A DNA stretch of 64,000 nt from an uncultured Paracoccus sp. (GCF_947496875.1 NZ_CANMEH010000011.1:1-64000), one strand, 5' to 3'. Counted from the first letter of the stretch, positions 9,060 through 19,194 are shown. A program made the numbers and translations. The notes: a model not told the origin generated them from the sequence alone.

Positions 9060-11162
9060 GTGGAGACACTGCCACCTCTGGACCGCCTGGAGCCACATCC
9101 GGTTCTGGAACACGCCGGCCCCCTGCCCCCCGAAGCGCCTGTGGCGATGCCGGAGCAGGATTTCCGGGCCGCCCCGCCACCCGGTCCAGCCCGGCAGCGC
9201 CCGGACCGCCGGACGATCATGGCGCGGCTGATCGCGTTCGGCGGTGCCGCGGCGATCACGATTGCCGGGTTCTGGCACATGCTGCAGGCGCTCGGCACGA
9301 CCCAGCCGCTGCAATACGTGCTGCTGGTGCTCTTCACGCTGACCTTCGGCTGGATCGGCTTCAGCTTTTCGTCGATGCTCGCGGGCCTGCTGGTGCGTCC
9401 GCCCGTCACGCCCGCGGGTCCGGGCTGCGCGCGCATCGCGATCGTCATGCCGGTGTACCACGAGGATCCCCGCACCAGCCTGTCGTTCCTGGCAGCTCTG
9501 GCCCAGGACATCGCGGCCGACGGGCTGGCGGACCGGACCGAGATCTTCGTTCTCTCCGACAGCCGTGATCCCGCCTATTTCGTGCCCGAGACGCTGGCCG
9601 TGGCGGCCCTGCGCGAAATCTGCCCGATTCCGGTCTGGTATCGCCGCCGCGACGACAATGTGGGGCGCAAGGCCGGCAACATCGCCGAATTCGTCCGGCG
9701 CTGGGGCGGGCGCTACGACCAGATGGTCGTGCTGGATGCCGACAGCGTCGTGTCCGGGCGGGTGGTGGCCGAGATGAGCGCGCGCATGTCCGCCGACCCT
9801 GCGCTGGCGCTGATCCAGACGATCCCCATCCTCGTGGGCGGGCAAACGATCTATTCGCGGGTGATCCAGTTCGCCGGGCGTGTCTATGGCCCGCCGATTG
9901 CACGGGGCGTCGCCGCGTGGTCGGGGGACAACGGCAATTTCTGGGGCCACAACGCGATGATCCGGGTGCAGGCCTTTGCCGAAACCTGCGGCCTGCCGGA
10001 ACTGCCGGGACAGCCTCCCTTTGGTGGCACCATCATGTCGCATGACTTCGTCGAGGCGGCGCTGCTGCGGCGCGCCGGCTGGAAGGTGCGGCTGGACTGG
10101 GACCTGCGGGCCAGCTATGAGGGCAGCCCACCCACGCTGCTGGACATGGCCGTCCGGGAACGCCGCTGGGCGCAGGGGAATCTGCAGCATCTGCGGCTGA
10201 TCGGCGCGCGCGGCTTTACCTGGATCAGCCGGGCGCATTTCGTGATCGGGGTGATGGGCTTCGTGATGAGCCCGATCTGGCTGGCGATGATCGTCGTCGG
10301 GCTGGTCCTTACCGCCAACACCATCCTGTCCACGCCGCAGTATTTTCCGCAGAGCTACCAGCTGTTTCCCGACTGGCCGACCTTTGACCCGGCGCGGATG
10401 AAATGGCTGTTCGCCGCGGCCATGGCGCTGCTGTTGCTGCCCAAGTTCGTTGCCGTGGCGCGGGCCTGGCGCCGGCCGCTGGCAGCTGCATCGGGGGGAC
10501 GGCGCCGCCTCTTTGCCAGCGCCCTGTTCGAGATCGTCATGTCGGCCCTGATCGCGCCGGTGCAGATGCTGATCCAGACGCGGCAGATCCTGGACATCCT
10601 GCTGGGCAGGTCATCGGGATGGGACAGTCAGGTGCGCAAGGGCTCGATGCCGCCCTGGCCGATCGTCCTGCGGCGTCACTGGAATCATGTCGGATGGGGG
10701 CTGCTGATCGCGGTCCTGATCGTCTACCTGTCGCCCGGCCAGCTGGTCTGGCTGTCGCCGATCCTGATCGGCCTGATCCTCGCCCCCGCCGTGTCGCGGT
10801 GGAGCGCGTCGGCCGTGCTGGGTCGTTGGACGCGCATGGCCGGGCTGCTGGTCACGCCCGAGGAACGGCATCCGCCCGCTATCATGACGGCGTCGGTCGG
10901 TCACGCGCGGCGGCTGCGCACACCGCCCGATGTCCTGACCCGGCTCGGCTGGGACGGCCGCCTCCGCTCGCGCTACCTGCAGCTGCTGCCCGATCCCGTG
11001 GCCCGTCCAGCCGCCGAGCGGCTGCCTGCGATCGCCGCGGACGCCAAGATTCGAAGCGCCGCCAGCCAGCGCGAGGCGCTGTCCTTCCTGGAGGCGAGCG
11101 AACGGGCGGCGCTGTTTTCCCAGGCCGATCTGCTGACCTGCTGGTCCGCGCTGCCACGATGA
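9060..11162 (+). CDS. opgH: Glucans biosynthesis glucosyltransferase OpgH
   Basis: GTG start, 700 aa; IAIVMPVYHEDPRTSLSFLAAL, VLDADSVVSG and ERRWAQGNLQH (QxxRW-like) GT2 motifs with multiple TM segments. Confidence 0.93.
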   Translation: METLPPLDRLEPHPVLEHAGPLPPEAPVAMPEQDFRAAPPPGPARQRPDRRTIMARLIAFGGAAAITIAGFWHMLQALGTTQPLQYVLLVLFTLTFGWIGFSFSSMLAGLLVRPPVTPAGPGCARIAIVMPVYHEDPRTSLSFLAALAQDIAADGLADRTEIFVLSDSRDPAYFVPETLAVAALREICPIPVWYRRRDDNVGRKAGNIAEFVRRWGGRYDQMVVLDADSVVSGRVVAEMSARMSADPALALIQTIPILVGGQTIYSRVIQFAGRVYGPPIARGVAAWSGDNGNFWGHNAMIRVQAFAETCGLPELPGQPPFGGTIMSHDFVEAALLRRAGWKVRLDWDLRASYEGSPPTLLDMAVRERRWAQGNLQHLRLIGARGFTWISRAHFVIGVMGFVMSPIWLAMIVVGLVLTANTILSTPQYFPQSYQLFPDWPTFDPARMKWLFAAAMALLLLPKFVAVARAWRRPLAAASGGRRRLFASALFEIVMSALIAPVQMLIQTRQILDILLGRSSGWDSQVRKGSMPPWPIVLRRHWNHVGWGLLIAVLIVYLSPGQLVWLSPILIGLILAPAVSRWSASAVLGRWTRMAGLLVTPEERHPPAIMTASVGHARRLRTPPDVLTRLGWDGRLRSRYLQLLPDPVARPAAERLPAIAADAKIRSAASQREALSFLEASERAALFSQADLLTCWSALPR

Positions 11163-12289
11163 ACCGCATCCTGGCCCTAGACATGCTGCGCGGCTACGCG
11201 CTGATCAGCATCATGCTGAACCACATGCCTGCCGGGGTGCTGCGCGAGGTCACGCTGGCGAATTTTGCGATCTTCGACGCGGCGGAGCTGTTCGTCCTGC
11301 TGTCGGGATTCCTGGTTGGACTGGTCTGGCGCAAGGTCCAGGCCATCGAGGGGATGCGGGCCGCGCAGAGGCGGTTTGCCCGCCGCACCGTGCAGGTCTG
11401 GCTGGCCCTGGTGATCGGCGGCGTCCTGGTGGCGCTGCTGTCTCGGCTGCTCTTCGGCATGGGGTTGCACCACACCGCGGTGTGGTCGGAATACGCCGCG
11501 TGGATCACCCGCGATCCTTTGGGCTATGTGGGTGCCATTGCCCTGATGTGGCTGCAGCCGAACCTCGTGGACGTACTGGCGCTGTATGTGCTGCTGCTCG
11601 CCGCGGCCCCGCTGGCCGTTCCGGCCCTGCTGCGCTGGCCGGTGCCGTTTGCGGCCGCGTCCGCCGGGGTGTGGCTGCTCGGCGGGCCGCTGAACGACCT
11701 GCTGCCCAACCACCGGTCGGACGGGGGAATGCTGTTCAACCCCTTCGGGTGGCAGATGCTGTTCTTCGCGGGTGTCGCGATCGGGCTGTTCCGGCAGGCA
11801 ATCCTCGCGTGGCTCAGCCGCTGGTCGCGGCTGGTGACGATGATTGCCACAGCGGTGGCGCTGTACAGTGCCGGCATGGTCCTGCTGTGGCGCTTCGGAC
11901 CGGATGCCAAGCGGATTGCCGATCTGATGTGGCACGCGGTGGGCCAGGTCGACAAATGGTCGCTGGACGGGATGCGCTTTGTGGCGGTGCTCGCCTGGGC
12001 GTGGCTGGTGTCGGTGCCGCTGAGCGGGCCGCTCGGGCGTCTTGCGGCCATCGCCCCAGGGCGCGCCATGGCAACGATCGGGCGGGGCGGGCTGGTGTCG
12101 TTCGTCGCCTGCGTTCTGCTGTCGCTGCTGGGCGATGCGCTGGCGACAAATCCCGCCGGAAGCAGCGTGCCGCGCCGGCTGGCAGTCGATCTGTGGACCA
12201 TCGGCGCGCTGTGGCTGGTTGCCGAACTCTGGCTGAACCGGGCTCTGTATCTGGGCCGGCGACAGCCCCGCCTGCACCCGGCCGAGTAG
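11159..12289 (+). CDS. opgC: OpgC-type membrane protein (periplasmic glucan modification)
   Basis: MNRILALDMLRGYALISIMLNHMPAGVLREVTLANFAIFDAAELFVLLSGFLVGLVW, OpgC/acyltransferase-3-like polytopic protein; ATGA overlap with opgH. Confidence 0.88.
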   Translation: MNRILALDMLRGYALISIMLNHMPAGVLREVTLANFAIFDAAELFVLLSGFLVGLVWRKVQAIEGMRAAQRRFARRTVQVWLALVIGGVLVALLSRLLFGMGLHHTAVWSEYAAWITRDPLGYVGAIALMWLQPNLVDVLALYVLLLAAAPLAVPALLRWPVPFAAASAGVWLLGGPLNDLLPNHRSDGGMLFNPFGWQMLFFAGVAIGLFRQAILAWLSRWSRLVTMIATAVALYSAGMVLLWRFGPDAKRIADLMWHAVGQVDKWSLDGMRFVAVLAWAWLVSVPLSGPLGRLAAIAPGRAMATIGRGGLVSFVACVLLSLLGDALATNPAGSSVPRRLAVDLWTIGALWLVAELWLNRALYLGRRQPRLHPAE

Positions 12290-12403
12290 GCGTTCCGGGC
12301 GGCGCCCCCGTCCAATTCTCTTGTGCACGGGTCCGCCATCGGCCACGATCCGCTGGTCGGAAGGAGCCGGCAAGGTGTCCGCGACGCAAGGGAGGAAAGA
12401 TCG

Positions 12404-13384
12404 ATGAAAGCAATGATGACCGCCGTACTGGCGATGGGCCTGGCGGTCCCCGCCACGGCCGAGACGTTGAAGGCAAGCCACCAGTTCCCCGGCGGCAAGG
12501 GCGATGCGCGCGACGAGATGGTGCAGATGATCGCGCGCGAGGTTGCCGCCGCCGATGTCGATCTGGAGATCCGGGTCTATCCCGGAGAGTCGCTCTACAA
12601 GGCCAAGGAGCAGTGGGGCGCGCTGGAAAAGGGCCAGCTGGATATCACCAGCTTTCCGCTGGACTACGCCTCGGGCCGGGTCCCGCAATTCTCGATCACG
12701 CTGATGCCGGGCCTGGTGCGCAACCACGAACGGGCGGCGCGGCTGAACGACTCCCCGTTCATGGAGGAGATGTACGAGTTGATCGAAGCGAACGGCGCGA
12801 TGGTGCTGGCCGATGCCTGGCTGGCCGGCGGCTTTGTCAGCAAGAAGAACTGCATCACCGGCCCGGACAGCATCAAGGGACAGGTCAGCCGCGCCGCCGG
12901 ACCGGCGTTCGAACAGATGCTGGTCGGCGCCGGGGCCTCGATCAGTTCGATGCCGTCGTCGGAAATCTACACCGGCATGCAGACCGGGGTGCTGGACGGG
13001 GCCTCGACCTCATCGGGGTCGCTGGTCAGCTATCGCCTGCAGGAACAGGCCAAATGCGTGACCATCCCGGGCGAGAACGCGCTGTGGTTCATGTACGAGC
13101 CGGTGCTGATCTCCAAGGGGACCTGGGAAAAGCTCAGCCCCGAACAGCAGCAGGCGCTGACCGAAGCGGGACAGAAGGCGGAAGACTGGTTCGCCGAGCA
13201 GGCCCCCAAGCTGGACGCCGAGATGGAGCAGGTGTTCAAGGATGCCGGCGTCGAGATCGCCTCGATGTCCCCCGAAGACTACGAGGCCTGGATGAAGATC
13301 GCCGAGGAAACGACCTTCGCCAATTTCGCCAAGGACGTCGAAGGCGGTCAGGAACTGCTGGACGCGGCACGCGCGGTCGAGTGA
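12404..13384 (+). CDS. TRAP transporter solute-binding protein (DctP family), probably for malonate
   Basis: Signal peptide MKAMMTAVLAMGLAVPATAETLKASHQFPGGKGDARDEMVQ; followed by DctQ and DctM homologues. Confidence 0.9.
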   Translation: MKAMMTAVLAMGLAVPATAETLKASHQFPGGKGDARDEMVQMIAREVAAADVDLEIRVYPGESLYKAKEQWGALEKGQLDITSFPLDYASGRVPQFSITLMPGLVRNHERAARLNDSPFMEEMYELIEANGAMVLADAWLAGGFVSKKNCITGPDSIKGQVSRAAGPAFEQMLVGAGASISSMPSSEIYTGMQTGVLDGASTSSGSLVSYRLQEQAKCVTIPGENALWFMYEPVLISKGTWEKLSPEQQQALTEAGQKAEDWFAEQAPKLDAEMEQVFKDAGVEIASMSPEDYEAWMKIAEETTFANFAKDVEGGQELLDAARAVE

Positions 13385-13392
13385 TCCGAACA

Positions 13393-13417
13393 GGGCGGCC
13401 GGTTCGTGCGGCCGCCC
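13393..13417 (+). other. Intercistronic hairpin between TRAP binding protein and small permease
   Basis: GGGCGGCC-(ggttcgtgc)-GGCCGCCC perfect 8-bp inverted repeat. Confidence 0.6.
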
Positions 13418-13441
13418 ATCCGGTCTGACCAGGGGGGGTCG

Positions 13442-14026
13442 ATGTACGTCTTTGCCCACGCCGTCGCGGCGCTGTCGCGACTCTGCGGTGCGCTGGCGAT
13501 GGTTCTGCTGGCGTCGGCCGTGCTGGTCGTCAGCCAGATGGTGGTGATCCGCTATTTCCTGAACGCCTCGACCGTCTGGCAGACCGAGTACGTCATCTAC
13601 GCCGCGACCGCCGCCACCATGCTGGGGGCGCCGTACGTCGCGCTGCTGGGGGGTCATGTGGGCGTCGATGTCGTCACCGAGCGCATGGGGCGCGGCGGGC
13701 GGACCGTCAGCCGGATCATCGCGGCGCTGGCCTCGATGGTGTTCATCGCAGCGGTGTTCTGGTCCGGCGCACTGTTCCTGTGGGAGACGATCGAAAACGG
13801 CTGGACGACCGACACGGTTTGGAAACTGCCGCTGTGGATCCCGTTCTGGCCGGTGCCGTTCGGGTTCGGCGTGCTGCTGCTGCAATACGTGGTCGAGATC
13901 ATGGCGGCCCTGAACCCCGACCTCGACGACCGGCTGCGCGCCGACATCGCGGGGCTGCATCCGGGCGAGGTCGGCGCCGAAGCGCTGCTGTCAATGCCTG
14001 ACGACCTGCCGCGAAAGGGACACTGA
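13442..14026 (+). CDS. TRAP transporter small permease (DctQ family)
   Basis: 4-TM protein MYVFAHAVAALSRLCGALAMVLLASAVLVVSQMVVIRYFLNASTVWQTEYVIY. Confidence 0.88.
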   Translation: MYVFAHAVAALSRLCGALAMVLLASAVLVVSQMVVIRYFLNASTVWQTEYVIYAATAATMLGAPYVALLGGHVGVDVVTERMGRGGRTVSRIIAALASMVFIAAVFWSGALFLWETIENGWTTDTVWKLPLWIPFWPVPFGFGVLLLQYVVEIMAALNPDLDDRLRADIAGLHPGEVGAEALLSMPDDLPRKGH

Positions 14027-14027
14027 G

Positions 14028-15344
14028 ATGTCGGTGATGATGTCGGGCCTGATGGTGCTTGCCGCGCTGCTGATCCTGCTGGCGGTCGGCACGCCCGTGG
14101 GATTCACCCTGGGCGCCATCGCGGTCGGCGCACTGGTGCTGACCGACGGGTTCGACGCGGTCGAAGGCGTGGCGGAGACGTTCTTTGCCGGGCTCGCGAA
14201 CTTTGGCATGGTGTCGGTGCCGATGTTCATCCTGATGGGGGCCGCGGTCGCGTCGTCGCCGGCCGGAAAGGACCTGTACGAGGCGCTGGACCGCTGGCTG
14301 TATCGCGTTCCGGGCGGGATGGTGCTGTCCAACATCGGGGCCTGTGCGCTGTTCGCGGCGCTGTCCGGATCGTCGCCCGCGACCTGCGCCGCCATCGGCA
14401 AGATGGGTATCCCCGAGATGACCAACCGCGGCTATCCCAACACCCTCGCCGCCGGATCGATCGCCGCGGGCGGGACGCTGGGGATCCTGATCCCGCCGTC
14501 GGTCACCATGATCGTTTACGGGATTGCCACCGAGACCTCGATCGGGCGGCTGTTCCTGGCTGGAATGATCCCCGGCCTCATGCTGACCGTGATGTTCATG
14601 GCCTGGGCGCTGTTCGATTGCTGGCGGCGCGGGCTGGGACTGGCGGATCTCACCCGCCGGTACAGCCTGCGCGAACGGATGCAGGCCCTGCCCCGGGTTT
14701 TGCCGTTTCTTCTCATCGTCGCGCTGATCCTCTTCGTTCTCTATGGCGGCGTCGCCACCCCGTCCGAGGCGGCGGGCGCCGGGGCGCTGATCTGCCTGGC
14801 GCTGGCGATCGTCATCTACCGGATGTGGCGGGTCCGGCCGATCGTCGACATCTTCCGCGACACGATCCGTGAAAGCGTGATGATCATGGTCATCATCGGG
14901 GCCGCCGAGCTGTTCAGCTTTGCCCTGTCGTCGATGTTCATCACCCAGTCCATCGCGGACTGGATCGCCGGGCTGGACGTGAACCGCTGGGTGCTGCTGG
15001 CCATCATCAACGTCTTTCTGCTGGTCGCCGGGTTCTTCCTGCCGCCGGTGGCAATCATCCTGATGACCGCGCCGGTGCTGATCCCGCTGCTTTCCAGCCA
15101 AGGGTTCGACCCCTACTGGTTCGCGGTCATCCTGACGATCAACATGGAAATCGGGCTGATCACCCCGCCGGTCGGCCTGAACCTGTATGTCATCAACAGC
15201 ATCGCCCCGCAGATCACGCTCCGCGAGGTGCTGGTGGGCTCCCTGCCCTTCGTCATGCTGATGATCCTGGCGATCGTGATCCTGTCGATCTTTCCGCAGA
15301 TCGTGACGGTGCTGCCCGATCTGGTCATGGGGCCGGCCGCATGA
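14028..15344 (+). CDS. TRAP transporter large permease (DctM family)
   Basis: 438 aa; IPPSVTMIVYGIATETSIGRLFLAGMIPG and GLITPPVGLNLYVI motifs. Confidence 0.95.
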   Translation: MSVMMSGLMVLAALLILLAVGTPVGFTLGAIAVGALVLTDGFDAVEGVAETFFAGLANFGMVSVPMFILMGAAVASSPAGKDLYEALDRWLYRVPGGMVLSNIGACALFAALSGSSPATCAAIGKMGIPEMTNRGYPNTLAAGSIAAGGTLGILIPPSVTMIVYGIATETSIGRLFLAGMIPGLMLTVMFMAWALFDCWRRGLGLADLTRRYSLRERMQALPRVLPFLLIVALILFVLYGGVATPSEAAGAGALICLALAIVIYRMWRVRPIVDIFRDTIRESVMIMVIIGAAELFSFALSSMFITQSIADWIAGLDVNRWVLLAIINVFLLVAGFFLPPVAIILMTAPVLIPLLSSQGFDPYWFAVILTINMEIGLITPPVGLNLYVINSIAPQITLREVLVGSLPFVMLMILAIVILSIFPQIVTVLPDLVMGPAA

Positions 15345-16654
15345 TCGGGGAAGTCATCCGCCCGGCCCGGCTGTACGACCGGCTGTCCTCTCTGGTGGAC
15401 CTGTCCGCCCGGGTGATCCGCCGGCCCGGCCGCAGCACCGCCGAGGATCCGCGCGGCGCGCTGGAAACCGCTTTGCGTGCCCTGCCCTCGATGCGGTCCG
15501 AGACACGGGCGCTGGCCACGGCGACGCAGATCCTGACCGGGTACGACACGCTCGACGCGGACGGGCGACTGTGGTTCTTTCGCCTGCTGCGGGACGGGTT
15601 CGACCCCGATCCGGAGGCGCTGGCCGCGGCCGCCCGCGAATATGCCGACACGCGCGATCATGCGTCGCTGCAGCGGCTGACCACGCTGGCCGAACCGCCG
15701 CGCCAGGAAGTGCTGCGCCGCCTGAATGCCGTCGCCGGGGGCACCGCACAACTGGTCGCGATGCGGGCCGACCTGCTGGCGCTGCGCGACACCGGCGAGG
15801 ATTTCGCCCGGCTGGACGCCGATCTGCGCCACCTGCTGCGCAGTTGGTTTAACCGCGGTTTCCTGATGCTGGTGCGGATCGACTGGACCAGTCCGGCCAG
15901 CCTGCTGGAAAAGCTGATCCAGTACGAAGCCGTCCACGAAATCCAGGGCTTTGCCGACCTGCGCCGCCGCGTCCTGCCACCGGATCGGCGCTGCTACGCG
16001 TATCTGCATCCCGCCATGCCGGACGATCCGCTGATATTCGTGGAGATCGCGCTGATGCGCGGCCTGCCGAACTCGATCCAGGCGATCACCGCCGTCGACC
16101 GGCCGCACCTGGCCGCGACCCTGGCCGACACGGCCGCGTTCTATTCCATCTCGAACTGCCAGGAGGGGCTGGCCGGGATCAGCTTCGGCAATCTGCTGAT
16201 CAAGAACGTGGTCGCCGAACTGCAGCGCGAACTGCCGAACCTGACCCGCTTTGTCACGCTGTCTCCGATGCCGGGGCTGCGCCGCTGGCTGGAGGAACAG
16301 GCCGCCGGAAACCGGCAGGCCGCCGAGGTGCTGGACCGGCGCAACCACCCCGCCCTGCCCGGGTTGGCAGCGCATTACCTGCTGAAGGCCCGGGATCGCG
16401 CCGGCCGGCCGCGTGACCCGGTCGCGCGATTCCACCTGGGGAACGGCGCCGAGGCCCATCGCGTCATCCCCGACGCGGACCGGTCGGACCGCGGCATCGC
16501 CCAGTCGCTGGGCATGATGGTGAACTATCTGTACGACCTGCCGCGCATCGATGCGCGGCACGACGCATTCACCGAAAAAGGCATCGTGGCAGCGCCGGGT
16601 GCCTTGGCCGAACTGGCCCGCAGCGCCGCCCAGCCGGAAGGAGAGCCGAGATGA
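15341..16654 (+). CDS. Malonyl-CoA decarboxylase
   Basis: 437 aa; MQAITAVDRPHLAATLADTAAFYSISNCQEGLAGISFGNLLIKNVVAELQRELPNLTRFVTLSPMPGLRRWL is characteristic of MCD. Confidence 0.93.
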   Translation: MIGEVIRPARLYDRLSSLVDLSARVIRRPGRSTAEDPRGALETALRALPSMRSETRALATATQILTGYDTLDADGRLWFFRLLRDGFDPDPEALAAAAREYADTRDHASLQRLTTLAEPPRQEVLRRLNAVAGGTAQLVAMRADLLALRDTGEDFARLDADLRHLLRSWFNRGFLMLVRIDWTSPASLLEKLIQYEAVHEIQGFADLRRRVLPPDRRCYAYLHPAMPDDPLIFVEIALMRGLPNSIQAITAVDRPHLAATLADTAAFYSISNCQEGLAGISFGNLLIKNVVAELQRELPNLTRFVTLSPMPGLRRWLEEQAAGNRQAAEVLDRRNHPALPGLAAHYLLKARDRAGRPRDPVARFHLGNGAEAHRVIPDADRSDRGIAQSLGMMVNYLYDLPRIDARHDAFTEKGIVAAPGALAELARSAAQPEGEPR

Positions 16655-18156
16655 CCAACCATCTGTACGAGGCGCTGATGGGCCAGCGGTCCGGCGACCA
16701 GCGTCCCTTGCTGATCCTGGCCGATGGCGGGACGATCAGCTACGCGCAGATGCACGAACGGTCCGGCCAGATCGCGAACCTGCTGAGCGGTTCGGGCGTG
16801 CAGCCCGGCGACCGCGTCGCGGTGCAGGTCGAAAAATCTCCCGAGGCCCTTGCCCTCTACTTGGCAACGCTGCGGGCCGGCGCGATCTTTCTGCCGCTGA
16901 ACACTGCCTATACCGGGGCAGAGGTCGGGTATTTCATCAGCGACGCGGAACCGGCGCTGATGGTCTGCGATCCGAGGCGGGAGGAGGAGATGCGCGCGAT
17001 CGGCGGGACTGCCCGACTGCTGACCCTCGACGGGGCGGGACGCGGAACACTTGCCCACGGCGCGGACCAGCAGCCCGCCGCGCAGCAGCCGGTCGCACGC
17101 GACGCCGGGGACCTTGCCGCCATTCTCTACACCTCGGGCACCACGGGACGGTCCAAGGGGGCGATGCTGTCGCATGACAACCTTCTGTCGAACGCCCGGA
17201 CGCTGCAGGATTACTGGCGGGTCACGGCCGACGACGTGTTGCTGCACGCCCTGCCGATCTTTCACACGCACGGGCTGTTCGTCGCGTCGAACACGCTGAT
17301 GCTGGCGGGCGGGTCGATGATCTGGCTGCCCCGGTTCGATGCCGCGCAGGTCGTCGGCCTGCTGCCGCGCGCCACGATGATGATGGGTGTCCCGACCTTC
17401 TATACCCGCCTGCTGGACCGCGACGATTTCACCCGCGAGACCGCCGCTGGCATGCGGGTGTTCATTTCCGGATCCGCCCCGCTGCTGGCCGAGACGCACC
17501 GTGCGTTCGAGGCGCGCACCGGGCATCGCATCCTGGAACGCTACGGGATGACCGAAACCAACATGAACACCTCGAACCCGTACGAGGGCGAGCGCCGCGC
17601 CGGCACGGTCGGGTTTCCGCTGCCCGGGGTCGAGTTGCGGATCATGGGCGACAAGGGCGAGCTGGCGGACGGCGAGATCGGGATGATCGAGGTGCGCGGC
17701 CCGAACGTCTTTCAGGGCTACTGGCGCATGCCCGAGAAGACGGCGGAGGAGCTGCGTCCGGACGGCTGGTTCATCACCGGCGACCTGGGGATGCGCGATG
17801 CCGACGGCTATGTCACCATCGTCGGGCGGGGCAAGGATCTGGTCATCTCGGGCGGGTTCAACGTCTACCCGAAAGAGGTTGAGTTGCTGATCGACGACCT
17901 GCCGGGGGTGCTGGAAAGCGCCGTGATCGGCGTGCCCCATCCCGATTTCGGCGAAGCCGTCGTGGCGGTGATCGCGCGCCAGCCCGGGGCCGACCCGAAC
18001 CCGACCTCGATCACCGCAGCACTGTCCGATCGGCTTGCGAAGTTCAAGCAGCCGAAACATGTGGTGGTCATCGACGCACTGCCCCGCAACACCATGGGCA
18101 AGGTGCAGAAGGCCGCGCTGCGCGCCGAATACCAGCACCTGTTCACCGGCGCCTGA
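16651..18156 (+). CDS. matB: Malonyl-CoA synthetase (MatB-type AMP-binding enzyme)
   Basis: 501 aa adenylate-forming enzyme: LYTSGTTGRSKGAMLSHDNL, ERYGMTETNMNTSNPYEGERRAGTVG; ATGA overlap with malonyl-CoA decarboxylase. Confidence 0.92.
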   Translation: MTNHLYEALMGQRSGDQRPLLILADGGTISYAQMHERSGQIANLLSGSGVQPGDRVAVQVEKSPEALALYLATLRAGAIFLPLNTAYTGAEVGYFISDAEPALMVCDPRREEEMRAIGGTARLLTLDGAGRGTLAHGADQQPAAQQPVARDAGDLAAILYTSGTTGRSKGAMLSHDNLLSNARTLQDYWRVTADDVLLHALPIFHTHGLFVASNTLMLAGGSMIWLPRFDAAQVVGLLPRATMMMGVPTFYTRLLDRDDFTRETAAGMRVFISGSAPLLAETHRAFEARTGHRILERYGMTETNMNTSNPYEGERRAGTVGFPLPGVELRIMGDKGELADGEIGMIEVRGPNVFQGYWRMPEKTAEELRPDGWFITGDLGMRDADGYVTIVGRGKDLVISGGFNVYPKEVELLIDDLPGVLESAVIGVPHPDFGEAVVAVIARQPGADPNPTSITAALSDRLAKFKQPKHVVVIDALPRNTMGKVQKAALRAEYQHLFTGA

Positions 18157-18195
18157 GCGGCGGCTGCCCTGCAGCACCGGGCTGCAGTCAGGTTC

Positions 18196-19146
18196 TCACC
18201 GGCAGGCGGACAGGGCGGTGCCGATCGAGCGGATCAGGGCAGGATAGAACCCCGGCCCGGGCGGGATGCCGGAGCCCAGCGGATCGATGACCGCGGTCTT
18301 GACCTCCATGCCCTCGAACACCGTGGCTAGCAGGTCCGGATCGAATTGCGGCTCGCTCAGCGCGCAGGTGACCTGCAGCGCCGCAACCCTGTCCTTCAGC
18401 GCGACGATGCGGCCGGGCCCGGGGGCCGAGGCATCGCCGAGGGTGATCGCGCCCGCCGCCGGCAGATCGAAGTGCCGCTCCAGGTACTGGAACGCGTCGT
18501 GGAACACGATATAGCGCAGGTCCGACAGTGGCTGCAGTTGCGCGCGGACCTCGGCCGCCGCGGCCTGGACCTCGGCGATGCCGTCGGCAGCGTTGGCGCC
18601 GTAGGTCTGCGCGTTCTCCGGGTCGATGCGTGACAGTTCGGCCGCAATGGCTGTCATCCATGCCGCACCATTGTCGGGGTCGAGCCAGGCATGCGGGTCG
18701 ATGCCCGTATGATCATGGCCCTGTTCCGCACCGTCCTGATCCCCCGACGGGGTCTCGGCCCCATGATCATGCGCATCGAAAGTGACGCCTTCGCGCAGTG
18801 GCAGCGTCGTGGTGCCGCCGACAGCCAGCAATTCGATGCGCCGCGCATCGGGGGCAAGGGTCTCGACCGATTTCATCAGCCAGGGGGTCAGTTCAGGTCC
18901 CACGAAGAACACCACCTGCGCGTCCGACAGCGCCGAGGCGTGGGACGGGCGCAGCGCATAGCCGTGCGGCGAGGCGCCGGGGTCGACCAGCAATGTGGGC
19001 GTGCCCAGCCCCTGCATCACCCGCGCCACCAGGCCCTGAACGGGCGCGATGTCCGTCACCACGCCGGGCACAGCCGCAGCGACTGGCGCAGTTGGGAGCA
19101 GGGCAAGCAGCGAAAGCAGGCTGGCAGTCAGGCAAGGGCGTGACAC
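18196..19146 (-). CDS. znuA: Zinc ABC transporter substrate-binding protein
   Basis: Translation contains a signal peptide, VFFVGPELTPWLMKSVETLAPDARRIEL and a His/Asp-rich loop DAHDHGAETPSGDQDGAEQGHDHTGIDPHAWLDP; divergent from zur-znuCB. GTG start inferred. Confidence 0.92.
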   Translation of the reverse strand: MSRPCLTASLLSLLALLPTAPVAAAVPGVVTDIAPVQGLVARVMQGLGTPTLLVDPGASPHGYALRPSHASALSDAQVVFFVGPELTPWLMKSVETLAPDARRIELLAVGGTTTLPLREGVTFDAHDHGAETPSGDQDGAEQGHDHTGIDPHAWLDPDNGAAWMTAIAAELSRIDPENAQTYGANAADGIAEVQAAAAEVRAQLQPLSDLRYIVFHDAFQYLERHFDLPAAGAITLGDASAPGPGRIVALKDRVAALQVTCALSEPQFDPDLLATVFEGMEVKTAVIDPLGSGIPPGPGFYPALIRSIGTALSACR

Positions 19147-19176
19147 GGGGACACCTCGGCTGTAATCTCCGCGACC

Positions 19177-19194
19177 GATACTGTATAACATATC
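19177..19194. promoter_or_regulatory. Putative Zur box GATACTGTATAACATATC
   Basis: AT-rich near-palindrome (GATATGTTATACAGTATC on the other strand) in the znuA/zur divergent intergenic region; resembles the GTTATANTATAAC core of Zur sites. Confidence 0.75.

Noticed and set aside
7845-10238. 797-aa minus-strand ORF antisense to opgG/opgH
   Set aside because: Composition (RP, GH, QR-rich) typical of antisense frames; opgG/H frames are well supported.
18164-18174. CTGC-CCT-GCAG match to the PhaR box in the matB/znuA convergent gap
   Set aside because: Lies between converging gene ends with no promoter context; an 8-bp specified motif is expected by chance about once in 64 kb.
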